Source: Sphingopyxis sp. TUF1 (GTDB lineage Bacteria > Pseudomonadota > Alphaproteobacteria > Sphingomonadales > Sphingomonadaceae). From it: a stretch of 64,000 nucleotides of DNA. The position numbers were made by a program, and so were the translations under genes. Below are positions 20,540-28,874 of the stretch, piece by piece (within the stretch, counting starts at the first letter, position 1; every line of letters begins with the position of its first letter). Below the pieces are notes generated by a model that ran no database searches, had not been told where the DNA came from, and saw nothing but the letters and a program-made list of their open reading frames with translations. Location of the stretch: contig NZ_CP144683.1 of assembly GCF_036687315.1 (NCBI RefSeq), positions 2,736,001 through 2,800,000 on the forward strand. The letters run 5' to 3'.

Positions 20540-20893
20540 ATGAAACGGCATTTCTATCTGGTCGCGGGCTGGTTGTCGCTCGGCCTGGGTGCGATCGGCG
20601 CGGTGCTGCCGTTGCTGCCCACGGTGCCGTTCGTCATCCTCGCCGCCTTCTGCTTTGCGCGCTCGTCGCCGCGGCTCGAAGCGTGGCTGGTCGGGCATCC
20701 GACCTTTGGCCCGCATATCGTCGCGTGGCGCGACCGCGGCGCAATCAGCCGCAAGGGCAAGATGGCGGCGACGCTGGCTTTTGCGGTAAGTATCGCGCTC
20801 GCGCTCGCCTTTGCTCCCTGGCCATGGATGATGGCGCCGATCGTTGCTGCGGCGGTTGGCGGCAGCTGGATATGGACAAGGCCGGAAGCATAG
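20540..20893 (+). CDS. DUF454 (YbaN-like) inner membrane protein
   Basis: The 117-residue protein has an N-terminal hydrophobic pair (about 8-40), the signature GxxGxVLPLLPTVPFVILAAFCFARSSPR, LVGHPTFGPHIVAWRDRGAIS, and a C-terminal hydrophobic pair. This is the DUF454/YbaN pattern; no function is established. I start at the ATG at 20540 rather than the TTG one codon before. It converges on the TonB-dependent receptor. Confidence 0.85.
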   Translation: MKRHFYLVAGWLSLGLGAIGAVLPLLPTVPFVILAAFCFARSSPRLEAWLVGHPTFGPHIVAWRDRGAISRKGKMAATLAFAVSIALALAFAPWPWMMAPIVAAAVGGSWIWTRPEA

Positions 20894-20904
20894 CCTCCGG
20901 CCTT
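20878..20904. terminator. Bidirectional hairpin between convergent genes
   Basis: AAGGCCGGA (20878-20886) and TCCGGCCTT (20896-20904) form a perfect 9-bp stem with a 9-base loop, overlapping the stop of the DUF454 gene and lying 23 bp past the receptor stop. There is no long T-run. Confidence 0.5.
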
Positions 20905-20926
20905 GACGTCAATCGGCGATAGCGGG

Positions 20927-23539
20927 TCAGAAATCGACTGCGATGCGCCCATAGACAAAGCGGCCGCTGAAGCCGAAGGGCGACTGCGACGAATAGGGCA
21001 GGAAGCTGTTGTTGATCCCGTAATTGACGCCATCGACGACGCCGAACGGCAGGCGGTCGGGATATTCGTCGAGCAGATTGTTCGCCCCGACGGCGAATTC
21101 GAGGCGATCGAGCGCCTTGAAGCGTAGTTCGAGGTCGACGACCCATTTCGGCGACAGCGTGATGTCGCCCGGCGCGTCGCCCTTTGCCACGCGAATATCG
21201 TCGCGGATCGCCGGGTTGGCTGCGGACACCGCTTGGCCGTTCGCGGCGACCGTGGTCACGCTGTCGGGCAGGAAAACGCTGCCGTAGCGGTTCGCATTCA
21301 AGGTCAGGCCGAAGGCGCCGATATCCCAGTTGAGCCCGGCGTTGAACTTGTTCGACGGTTGACCATCGGTCAGGCGAAAGCTCTCTTGCCGCGCAAACAG
21401 CCGCTGCGCGGTAAAGGCGGTGAAGGCGCGGCGATCGGTGATTTTCGTGTCGTTAATGTTGTATCCCACGTTGATCCGCAGCGTGCCCAAGCCGAAATCA
21501 GGGACGCGGTAGCTGCCGACGATGTCGAGCCCCTGCGTAAGCGTATCGATACCGTTGATGAAGAAGCGCGCCGAAGTGCCCGGAACGCCTGCCGCCTGCA
21601 GGATGGCGACAACGTCTGCGCCCTGAAGATTCTCAGTGAGCGTGATGCGGTCCTTGATCTTGATGCGGTAATAATCGACCGTCAGGCTGAGACCGTCGAC
21701 CATGTTGAAGGCGATGCCGCCGCCCAGATTGAGCGATTTTTCAGGCTCGAGCGGTTGGGCGCCGAGCGCGACTGCAATCGGTGATCCGACGGGGAAAGTG
21801 CCGATCTCGATCAGCGTGCCGCCGACATTGTTGGTCGAGGTCGTCGAGAAGAATTGCTGCGCCATTCCAGGCGCCCGGAAACCGGTCGAGGCCGAACCGC
21901 GCAACGCGAGACCCTCGACCGGTTCGAAACGCGCGGCAATCTTGCCGTTGATCGTATCGCCGAAGTCGGAGAAATGCTCGTAACGCCCGGCGACCTGAAC
22001 GTTGAAAATGTCGCTGATGTCGGCATCGAGTTCGAGATAGCCCGCGAAGCTGTCTCGCGACTCGTCGACCGCGGTGGTGGGCGAGAAGCCTGGGAAGACC
22101 TGCGACCCTGGCGCGGCGCCGTTCGAGAACGTGTAGGGACCGGCAATATAGCTTGCGACCTCCCCCGGAACGATCTTGTAATTTTCATTTCGCCACTCGC
22201 CGCCGAGCGCGAGCGTCGTGTCGCCAAGGCCAAAGTCGATATCCCGCGCGGCATCGAAATTGACCGAGGTCTGGCCGGATCGCAGCCCGCCGGCGTCGAA
22301 CTTGCGCGGGCTGTTGAGCCCGCCGAGCGACGTGTTGAAGCTGTCTTCGACGCCATAGTTCAGGCGGTTGGTGCCGTAATTGACCGACAGGTCGAGATTC
22401 CAGCCCGCGGTTTCGCCCCGGATACCACCCGCGACGGCGATGTCGTAAATCTCGCTGGTGATGATCGGCAGAAAGCCGTCGGGATAAAAGGGCTGTCCGC
22501 CGTTGGCGAAATCGGCGTTGCGGGCGTCGTTCGACCGGCGATAAAAGCCTGCGCCATTCGCGTCGCGAACACCGTAACTGCCGAAGCTGTAAAGTTCCCA
22601 GGCGGTGCCCAGATCGATTCCGGCGTTGTAGAAAAAGTTCATATCTTTCGACTCGCCGTCGCCGAAGCGATGCCAGAAGCGGTTGATCGTAACCTCGCGC
22701 GGATCGCCGGTACCGGCATAATTGCGGCGCGGATCGGGCCCCGAACGGTTGGTCGGCGAGCGGTCCTTATATTCGGCGGTCAGGTTCAGATAGCCGGTGT
22801 CGCCGAACGGCAGGCCCACATTGGTTGCGAAGGTGTAGGTGTCGCCGTCGCGGCGCTTGCGCTCGGCGGACGAATAGGTGATGGCGGGATCGCCGGTCGG
22901 GCCGGTAGTCGGCGACACGCTTTCGACGTTGAACACGTCCTCCATCGTCGTGATATATTTGCCGTAGCTGATCTGCGCGCGGCCGCCTTCGCGCTTTTTG
23001 AGCTGAATATTGATGACCCCGGCAATGGCGTCGGAGCCATATTGCGACGAAGCGCCGTCGCGCAGTACCTCGATACGATCGATCGCCAGCGGCGGGATGG
23101 TGTTCATGTCGACGCCCGCCGAGCCGCGGCCGACCGAGCCATTGAGGTTGAGCAGCGACGAAAGATGGCGGCGCTTTCCGTTGACGAGCACGAGCACCTG
23201 ATCGGGCGCGAGGCCGCGGAGGGTTGCCGGGCGCAGCGAGTCGGTCCCGTCGGTCAGCGACGGCTGCGGAAAGTTGAACGAAGGCACAAGGTTGTTGAGC
23301 AGCCGATTGGTTTCGGTCGTGCCGCTGTTCTGGAGCGAATCGCTGGAAATAACGTCGATCGGCACGGTACTGTCGGCGATCGTGCGATCGGTCCGACGCG
23401 TGCCGGTCACGATGATGACGCTGTCGTCGACGGCTTCGGCGGCGGGATCGCTATCCTGGGCGAAAGCGGGGAGCGCGCTGCCGCTGGCGACCAGCGCAAC
23501 AGTCAGAGCAAGGCGCGATGCGCGATGTGCAAATCTCAT
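20927..23539 (-). CDS. TonB-dependent outer membrane receptor
   Basis: The 870-residue product has a signal peptide (RLALTVALVASGSALPAFAQ), a TonB-box-like stretch (DDSVIIVTGTRR), a plug domain (about 50-180, with LLNNLVPSFNFPQ, VLVNGKRRH, IEVLRDGASSQYGSDAIAGV) and a 22-strand-type barrel ending in FVYGRIAVDF with the C-terminal aromatic. Plug features such as LRPATLRGLAPDQVLVLVNG are typical of sphingomonad receptors with unknown ligands. I use the ATG at 23539 (MRFAHRASR) with AGGGAAAAG upstream. It is monocistronic; the substrate cannot be told. The 262-bp gap to ccmC holds both promoters but nothing else I can name. Confidence 0.93.
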   Translation of the reverse strand: MRFAHRASRLALTVALVASGSALPAFAQDSDPAAEAVDDSVIIVTGTRRTDRTIADSTVPIDVISSDSLQNSGTTETNRLLNNLVPSFNFPQPSLTDGTDSLRPATLRGLAPDQVLVLVNGKRRHLSSLLNLNGSVGRGSAGVDMNTIPPLAIDRIEVLRDGASSQYGSDAIAGVINIQLKKREGGRAQISYGKYITTMEDVFNVESVSPTTGPTGDPAITYSSAERKRRDGDTYTFATNVGLPFGDTGYLNLTAEYKDRSPTNRSGPDPRRNYAGTGDPREVTINRFWHRFGDGESKDMNFFYNAGIDLGTAWELYSFGSYGVRDANGAGFYRRSNDARNADFANGGQPFYPDGFLPIITSEIYDIAVAGGIRGETAGWNLDLSVNYGTNRLNYGVEDSFNTSLGGLNSPRKFDAGGLRSGQTSVNFDAARDIDFGLGDTTLALGGEWRNENYKIVPGEVASYIAGPYTFSNGAAPGSQVFPGFSPTTAVDESRDSFAGYLELDADISDIFNVQVAGRYEHFSDFGDTINGKIAARFEPVEGLALRGSASTGFRAPGMAQQFFSTTSTNNVGGTLIEIGTFPVGSPIAVALGAQPLEPEKSLNLGGGIAFNMVDGLSLTVDYYRIKIKDRITLTENLQGADVVAILQAAGVPGTSARFFINGIDTLTQGLDIVGSYRVPDFGLGTLRINVGYNINDTKITDRRAFTAFTAQRLFARQESFRLTDGQPSNKFNAGLNWDIGAFGLTLNANRYGSVFLPDSVTTVAANGQAVSAANPAIRDDIRVAKGDAPGDITLSPKWVVDLELRFKALDRLEFAVGANNLLDEYPDRLPFGVVDGVNYGINNSFLPYSSQSPFGFSGRFVYGRIAVDF

Positions 23540-23801
23540 GATCTTTTCCCTGTTTTGGAATGCGAGGATGCATCCAGCAGGGGCAGAATTGAGGCGACGA
23601 GAGATGATCGCCAGCGAAAACCATATGTTTGCGGCGTTTATGTTACGTTTTGAGGCTGATTGTGGTAACGATGTCACAGGTGCATCAGGGTGGTCGACAT
23701 AATATTATATCAACCTGCACGTATCGATAGCGTTGTTGCACGGCTGACGCCGCCGTAATTGGCTGGACCGTGTGCGTCGGCTCGCTTAAGGCTGCGCGCG
23801 C

Positions 23802-24533
23802 ATGCACGCTTATGCCAATCCGACCCGTTTTCTGGCGATTGCCAAGCCGCTGACGCCGTGGCTGCTTGGTCTCGGGGTCTTACTCGTGCTTGGCGGCGGC
23901 TGGGCCGGGCTAACGATGGTCCCCGGCGATTATAAGCAGGGGGAGACGGCGCGCATCCTCTATGTCCACGTGCCCGCAGCGTGGCTGGGAATGGGCGGAT
24001 GGACTTCATTGGCAATCGCGGGATTGGTGCAGCTCGTGTGGCGGCATCCGCTGTCGGGCATCGCTGCACGCGCGATTGCAGTGCCGGGCATGCTGTTCAC
24101 CGCGCTGTGCCTTGCCACCGGGTCGATCTGGGGCAAGCCGACCTGGGGCACCTGGTGGGAATGGGACGGGCGAATGACTTCGATGCTCGTCCTCCTGTTT
24201 CTTTATGCGGGCTTTATTGCGCTGACGAACGGCGACGATGCGCAGCGGCAGGGCGGATCACTGTCGCGCGGTGCGGCAATCTATGCGCTGGTGGGCGCCA
24301 TCAACATCCCGATCATCAACCGCAGCGTGGTGTGGTGGAACAGCTTGCATCAGGGGCCGAGCATCACGCTGGGCGGATCGAGCATCGACGGCGCGTTGCT
24401 GTGGCCGTTGGGGTTGACCTTGCTGGGCTTTTCGCTGCTATTCGGAGCCATCATATTGATGCGCATGCGGCGGATCATCGCCGATAACCGCGTCGCGGCG
24501 CGGCTGCGCCGGCTGGCCGACGAGGAGGATTGA
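23802..24533 (+). CDS. ccmC: Heme exporter protein CcmC
   Basis: CcmC is an inner-membrane heme-handling protein that loads heme onto CcmE. The 243-residue product has six membrane segments and the tryptophan-rich periplasmic motif WGKPTWGTWWEWDGRMTS, flanked by histidines that coordinate heme (LYVHVPAAWLGM and WNSLHQGPS). It starts the ccm operon here; ccmA and ccmB are not next to it. ccmD follows after 3 bp. Confidence 0.96.
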   Translation: MHAYANPTRFLAIAKPLTPWLLGLGVLLVLGGGWAGLTMVPGDYKQGETARILYVHVPAAWLGMGGWTSLAIAGLVQLVWRHPLSGIAARAIAVPGMLFTALCLATGSIWGKPTWGTWWEWDGRMTSMLVLLFLYAGFIALTNGDDAQRQGGSLSRGAAIYALVGAINIPIINRSVVWWNSLHQGPSITLGGSSIDGALLWPLGLTLLGFSLLFGAIILMRMRRIIADNRVAARLRRLADEED

Positions 24534-24536
24534 GGC

Positions 24537-24692
24537 GTGACGGGGGTGATCAGCGGCGGCGGGCAATGGGCCTATGTGGTTGCAGCCTATGGCCTGACGA
24601 TCGTGCTGACCGGCGCGGTGCTGTGGTCGAGCTGGCGCGCGATGGCGCGCGCCGAAAAGCGCAGCGACGCGCTGCGAAAGGATCGCAAGTGA
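24537..24692 (+). CDS. ccmD: Heme exporter protein CcmD (51 aa)
   Basis: A 51-residue frame with a GTG start encodes VTGVISGGGQWAYVVAAYGL, one hydrophobic segment (about 12-33) and a basic C-terminus ending RKDRK. This matches CcmD, the small protein that helps release holo-CcmE from CcmABC. It lies 3 bp after ccmC and its stop overlaps the ccmE start (GTGA). Its small size makes it easy to miss. Confidence 0.9.
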   Translation: MTGVISGGGQWAYVVAAYGLTIVLTGAVLWSSWRAMARAEKRSDALRKDRK

Positions 24693-25126
24693 AGGCGAAG
24701 CATCAGCGGTTGGTCCTGGCGATCGTCGCGCTGTGCGGCGTGGCGGGTGCGGGCGTGCTCGCGGCGAGCGCGCTTCGCGACGAGGCCGCCTATTTTCGCA
24801 CGCCGGCCGAAATTGCGGGCGGCAAGGCCGCGGTTGGCGAAGCGATGCGGCTGGGCGGCATGGTCGCCAAGGGCAGCATCGCGCGGCAGGCCGATGGCCT
24901 CACGATCCGCTTCGTCGCAACCGACGGCAAGGCGTCGGTTCCGGTCGAATATAAGGGAATCGTCCCCGATCTGTTCGGCGAGGAGAGCGGCATGGTCGCC
25001 GACGGCCGAATGCGCGCCGACGGGACATTCGTCGCTGATCGTATTCTGGCGAAGCATGACGAGCGATATATGCCGCCGCAGATGGGCGAGATGCCCAAGG
25101 ATATGAAGGCGGCGGTGAAGGGATGA
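24689..25126 (+). CDS. ccmE: Cytochrome c maturation heme chaperone CcmE
   Basis: CcmE binds heme covalently in the periplasm and passes it to CcmF/H. The 145-residue product has an N-terminal anchor (RLVLAIVALCGVAGAGVLAA), the OB-fold core (VRFVATD-like strand, VPVEYKGIVPDLFGEESGMV) and the heme-attachment motif LAKHDERYMPP with histidine 123. The GTG start at 24689 overlaps the ccmD stop. A palindromic repeat separates it from ccmF. Confidence 0.95.
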   Translation: MKAKHQRLVLAIVALCGVAGAGVLAASALRDEAAYFRTPAEIAGGKAAVGEAMRLGGMVAKGSIARQADGLTIRFVATDGKASVPVEYKGIVPDLFGEESGMVADGRMRADGTFVADRILAKHDERYMPPQMGEMPKDMKAAVKG

Positions 25127-25137
25127 TGACGTCTTAC

Positions 25138-25215
25138 CGTCGCCCCCGCGAAGGCGGGGGCCGCTATCAGCATAGTGCAAAGTTGCAGGCGGTCCCCGCC
25201 TGCGCGGGGACGACG
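25138..25215. repeat. Intergenic palindromic repeat, family C copy 2
   Basis: Arms CGTCGCCCCCGCGAAGGCGG and, inverted, CCCCGCCTGCGCGGGGACGACG (last 20 bases shared with the family). It lies inside the ccm operon, 11 bp after ccmE and 23 bp before ccmF, so it is probably transcribed as a hairpin in the mRNA. Confidence 0.88.
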
Positions 25216-25238
25216 GTTTATTCTTGGGCGGTGCTTCG

Positions 25239-27209
25239 ATGATCGCCGAACTCGGCCTGGCCGTTCTTTGGATCGCCGCTGCGCTTGCCTGCCTGTCGCT
25301 TGTCGCGGGAACCTTGTTCCTGCGCGGCGGGCCGAAGGATCTGGCGGCGCTGGTGCGGCCTGCGAGTGTCGCGCAAGGCGTCCTTACCACTGCGGCTTTC
25401 GCTCTGCTGATCGCGCTGTTCGTGCGCTCCGACATGTCGGTCGAGCTTGTCGCGCGCAACAGCAACAGCCTGAAACCAATGATTTTCAAGGTCGCTGGGA
25501 CATGGGGCAACCACGAGGGGTCAATGCTCCTGTGGCTGATGATTCTGTCGCTGTCGGGCGCACTGATCGCGCTGTTCGAAAAACGGCTGCGCGAGGATAC
25601 GCTGGTCGCGACCTTGGCGGCGCAGGCAGCGCTGAGCCTCGGTTTTTTTGCCTTCCTGCTCTTTTCGTCGAACCCGTTCAAGCGGTTGCCGATCGCTCCG
25701 CCCGACGGCCAGGGGCTCAATCCACTGCTTCAGGACATCGGTCTCGCCTTCCACCCGCCGACGCTTTACGTCGGTTATGTCGGACTGTCGGTCGCATTCA
25801 GCTTTGCGGTCGGCGCGCTGATCACGCGCGAGATCGGCCCGGCCTTTGCGCGCGCGATGCGGCCGTGGGTACTCGGCAGCTGGATTTTCCTGACCCTGGG
25901 CATCACCGCAGGCAGCTATTGGGCCTATTATGAGCTCGGCTGGGGCGGCTGGTGGTTCTGGGATCCGGTCGAGAACGTGTCGCTGGTGCCGTGGCTGGCG
26001 GGCGCCGCGTTGCTCCATTCGGTCGCAGTGACAGCGACGCGCAATGCGCTGCGCGCCTGGACGGTGATGCTCGCGGTGATCGGTTTTTCGATGTCGATGG
26101 TCGGCACCTTCATCGTCCGGTCGGGGCTGCTGACGAGCGTCCACAGCTTTGCCGTCGATCCCGAGCGCGGGACCTTCCTGCTGGTGCTGATGGCGATCTA
26201 TATCGGCGGGGCGCTCACCCTCTTCGCGCTGCGCGCCGGGGCGGTTGCCGAGGGCAAGAAATTCGCGCTGCTTAGCCGCGAAGGCGCACTCGTGATCAAC
26301 AATCTGCTGCTGACGACGATCCTCGCACTCGTGCTGCTCGGCACGCTTTATCCGATCGTCGCCGAGGCGATGGGCGAGAAGATTTCGGTCGGACCGCCTT
26401 ATTACAACCGCGTCGCCGGGCCGCTGGCGCTGATCCTCTGCCTTGTGATGGTCGCGGGGCCCCTGCTCAGCTGGCGCAAGGATGACGGCAAGCGGCTGTG
26501 GTCGCGGCTCCCACTCGCAATCTTTGCTGGGGCGGCGGTGTTGTTCGCGCTCATCCTGTTCGGCGGCACCGTGGGGATATTGCCGCTGCTCGGCATGACT
26601 GTCGCTGGCATTGTCGCGGTCGCGAGCCTTGCGCCGCTGTGGAAGCGCAACCTTCGCCGTGTGCCGTTGCCGACATGGGGGATGGTCGTTGCTCATTTCG
26701 GCGTTGCGGTATGCCTCGCGGGCATGGGCGCGGAGAGTGCTTTCATCAAGGAAAGGCTGGTCGCGGCCGCGCCCGGCGAAACGATCCGCATCGCCGATTT
26801 TTCGGTAAGGTTCGCCGGCGTAAAGCCTGTCGCGGGGCCGAACTACACGGCCATTGAGGGCACGCTGGTCGCGACGACGGCATCGGGCCGCAGCTTTACG
26901 ATGAAGCCCGAGGCGCGCACTTTTCCGGGGTTGATGGGCACCGCGCCGACCGAGACCAACGAGGCGGCGCTGCTGACGCGCCCGGGCGGGCAGCTTTATG
27001 CGGTGCTGGGGCAGCCGGTGACGAACGACGACGGGCGCGCCGACCGCTATCAGATTCGCCTGTGGTGGAAACCGTTGGTGTGGTGGATATGGCTTGGCGG
27101 CGGGCTGATAGCGCTCGGCGCTGCCCTGTCGCTGCTCGGCCGTGCGCAACTGCTCGCGATATGGCGCGCGCGTCGGCACCGCAAATCACAGGAGCGTTTC
27201 GCGCCATGA
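25239..27209 (+). CDS. ccmF: Heme lyase subunit CcmF
   Basis: CcmF is the large membrane subunit of the cytochrome c heme lyase. The 656-residue product has about 14-15 membrane segments and the WWD motif GWGGWWFWDPVENVSLVPWL, with heme-ligand histidines expected in LHSVAVTATR and VRSGLLTSVHSFAVDP. WGNHEGSMLLW is another family landmark. I use the ATG at 25239 (MIAELGL); an in-frame TTG lies 5 codons upstream. The end overlaps ccmG (ATGA). Confidence 0.95.
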   Translation: MIAELGLAVLWIAAALACLSLVAGTLFLRGGPKDLAALVRPASVAQGVLTTAAFALLIALFVRSDMSVELVARNSNSLKPMIFKVAGTWGNHEGSMLLWLMILSLSGALIALFEKRLREDTLVATLAAQAALSLGFFAFLLFSSNPFKRLPIAPPDGQGLNPLLQDIGLAFHPPTLYVGYVGLSVAFSFAVGALITREIGPAFARAMRPWVLGSWIFLTLGITAGSYWAYYELGWGGWWFWDPVENVSLVPWLAGAALLHSVAVTATRNALRAWTVMLAVIGFSMSMVGTFIVRSGLLTSVHSFAVDPERGTFLLVLMAIYIGGALTLFALRAGAVAEGKKFALLSREGALVINNLLLTTILALVLLGTLYPIVAEAMGEKISVGPPYYNRVAGPLALILCLVMVAGPLLSWRKDDGKRLWSRLPLAIFAGAAVLFALILFGGTVGILPLLGMTVAGIVAVASLAPLWKRNLRRVPLPTWGMVVAHFGVAVCLAGMGAESAFIKERLVAAAPGETIRIADFSVRFAGVKPVAGPNYTAIEGTLVATTASGRSFTMKPEARTFPGLMGTAPTETNEAALLTRPGGQLYAVLGQPVTNDDGRADRYQIRLWWKPLVWWIWLGGGLIALGAALSLLGRAQLLAIWRARRHRKSQERFAP

Positions 27210-27736
27210 AGAACCGCTGGGTCTTGTTTGTGCCGCTGGCGATCATGGGATTGCTGTTCGGCGCCTTCATCTATCGCCTGGTGACGCCCGCCGAGACGTT
27301 GATCCAGTCGCAGTGGATCGACAAGCCGATGCCTTTGTTCGACCTGCCGCCCGCGACCGCGGGCGTGCCTGGACTGAAAAGCAGCGAGCTTGCCGACGGG
27401 CGCCCGCGGCTGGTCAACGTCTTTGCGAGCTGGTGCATCCCATGCCGCGCCGAGGCGCCGCAGCTTGAAGCGCTCAAGGCCGCGGGCGTGCCGATCGACG
27501 GCATCGCGATCCGCGACCGGCCCGAAGATGTCGCGCAGTTCCTCCGCGAATATGGCAATCCCTTCGACCGCATCGGCGCCGATATGCAGAGCAGCGTCCA
27601 GATCGCGCTGGGATCGTCGGGAGTGCCCGAAACCTTTCTGATCGACGGCAAGGGCATCATCCGCGAGCAGATTCAGGGGGTCATCCTGGCCGAACAGGTG
27701 CCGGAAATCGTCGCGAAGATCGAGGCGATGAAATGA
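27206..27736 (+). CDS. ccmG: Thiol:disulfide interchange protein CcmG/DsbE
   Basis: This membrane-anchored thioredoxin-fold protein keeps apocytochrome c cysteines reduced. The 176-residue product has an N-terminal anchor (VLFVPLAIMGLLFGAFIY) and the active site ASWCIPCRAEAP with Cys77 and Cys80; the cis-proline lies in SSGVPETFLIDG. The ATG at 27206 overlaps the ccmF stop and the end overlaps ccmH by 4 bp. Confidence 0.96.
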   Translation: MKNRWVLFVPLAIMGLLFGAFIYRLVTPAETLIQSQWIDKPMPLFDLPPATAGVPGLKSSELADGRPRLVNVFASWCIPCRAEAPQLEALKAAGVPIDGIAIRDRPEDVAQFLREYGNPFDRIGADMQSSVQIALGSSGVPETFLIDGKGIIREQIQGVILAEQVPEIVAKIEAMK

Positions 27737-28164
27737 GCTTGCGCCTGGCCCTCCTTTGCCTGCTCGGCGCGCTGGTATCGCCGGTGGCCGCGCAGGACCG
27801 GCTGCCGCCAGCACCCTATGCCTATCAGCAGCTGAACGACCCGGCGAAAGAAGCGCGCGCCAAGGCGTTGATGGAGGAATTGCGCTGCCTTGTCTGTCAG
27901 GGCCAGTCGATTGCCGACAGCGACGCTCCGCTCGCAGGCGACATGCGGCACGAGGTGCGAAGCAAGATCGCGGCGGGCGAAAGCCCTGACGAGATCAAGG
28001 CGTGGCTCGTCGCACGCTATGGCAATTGGGTGACCTATGACCCGCCGTTCGACGCGGCGACCGCGCTGTTGTGGCTGGGGCCGCTGCTGTTTCTGGCGAT
28101 CGGCGGCTGGCTGGCATTCGGACGGTTCCGGCGCGGCGAAGGCGATGCGGAGGACAAGGCGTGA
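27733..28164 (+). CDS. ccmH: Cytochrome c maturation protein CcmH (Ccl2)
   Basis: The 143-residue product has a signal peptide (LALLCLLGALVSPVAAQ), the redox motif LRCLVCQGQSIADS with Cys52 and Cys55, and a C-terminal membrane segment (LLWLGPLLFLAIGGWLAF). CcmH takes part in apocytochrome thioreduction with CcmG. Unlike E. coli CcmH it has no fused TPR part; that part is the separate next gene. It overlaps both neighbours. Confidence 0.95.
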   Translation: MSLRLALLCLLGALVSPVAAQDRLPPAPYAYQQLNDPAKEARAKALMEELRCLVCQGQSIADSDAPLAGDMRHEVRSKIAAGESPDEIKAWLVARYGNWVTYDPPFDAATALLWLGPLLFLAIGGWLAFGRFRRGEGDAEDKA

Positions 28165-28835
28165 CCTGGCTATGGGTCATTCTCGCCGCTGCGCTGACGA
28201 TCGGCGGCATTTTCTGGCTTGGCCGCTTGCCCTCCGCCGCGCGTCCGCTGGCGGGAGCCGCAGTGATGCTGGGATTGACGGGCTACGCCCTGCAAGGCAG
28301 CCCGGCGCTGCCGGGCAAGCCTGTCGCGGTCGCGGAGGAACCCGAGGGATTCGGTGAGGCGCTGACCGACCAGCGGCAAGGAATGGCTGACCGCTTCGGT
28401 CCGGCGGCGCAGTGGCTCGGCATGTCCGACGGTTTCGCGCGGACGGGCAAGACCGAACTGGCGGCCAAGACGCTCGAAAAGGGGTTGGAAAAATACCCCG
28501 ACAATGTCGACCTGTGGGTCGGTCTTGGCAATGCGCTGGCCGCGCATGGCGGCGGCATGATGTCGCCCGCAGCCGCGCTCGCCTTCGACGAGGCGGCGCG
28601 GCGCGATTCCTCGCACCCGGCGCCGCCGTTTTTTGCGGGCCTCGCGCTGGCGCAGGGCGGCGACCTGAAGGGCGCAGAGGCGGTGTGGAGCGAATTGCTC
28701 GCACGCAGCCCCGCCGACGCGCCGTGGCGCGCGGACCTCGAAATGCGGCTCGCGCAGCTTCGGCAGGCGCTGGGGCCGCCTTCGCTGCCGCCGCCCGGAC
28801 CAGTCGATGAGGGCGCCGTGAGCGTGCCGAATTGA
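28161..28835 (+). CDS. ccmI: CcmI/CycH-like TPR apocytochrome chaperone
   Basis: The 224-residue product starts with two membrane segments (LWVILAAALTIGGIFWL and AGAAVMLGLTGYAL) and continues with TPR-like helices (GFARTGKTELAAKTLEKGLEKYPDNVDLWVGLGNAL split here as KTLEKGLEKYPDN and LWVGLGNALAAH). This is the CcmI/CycH layout: a membrane anchor with a periplasmic TPR domain that holds apocytochrome c. The GTG start overlaps the ccmH stop. It is the last gene of the ccm operon; kup follows after 39 bp. Confidence 0.87.
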   Translation: MTWLWVILAAALTIGGIFWLGRLPSAARPLAGAAVMLGLTGYALQGSPALPGKPVAVAEEPEGFGEALTDQRQGMADRFGPAAQWLGMSDGFARTGKTELAAKTLEKGLEKYPDNVDLWVGLGNALAAHGGGMMSPAAALAFDEAARRDSSHPAPPFFAGLALAQGGDLKGAEAVWSELLARSPADAPWRADLEMRLAQLRQALGPPSLPPPGPVDEGAVSVPN

Positions 28836-28874
28836 AACCTGTTCCAAAATCGCAGGCTCGTCTAAAGGCGCGCG

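Noticed and set aside
21854..23653. 599-codon open frame opposite the TonB-dependent receptor
   Set aside because: Antisense shadow; the receptor has a signal peptide, plug and barrel end on the other strand.
25521..27179. 552-codon open frame opposite ccmF
   Set aside because: Antisense shadow of a clear CcmF; the translation is rich in Arg/Gln/His and lacks motifs.
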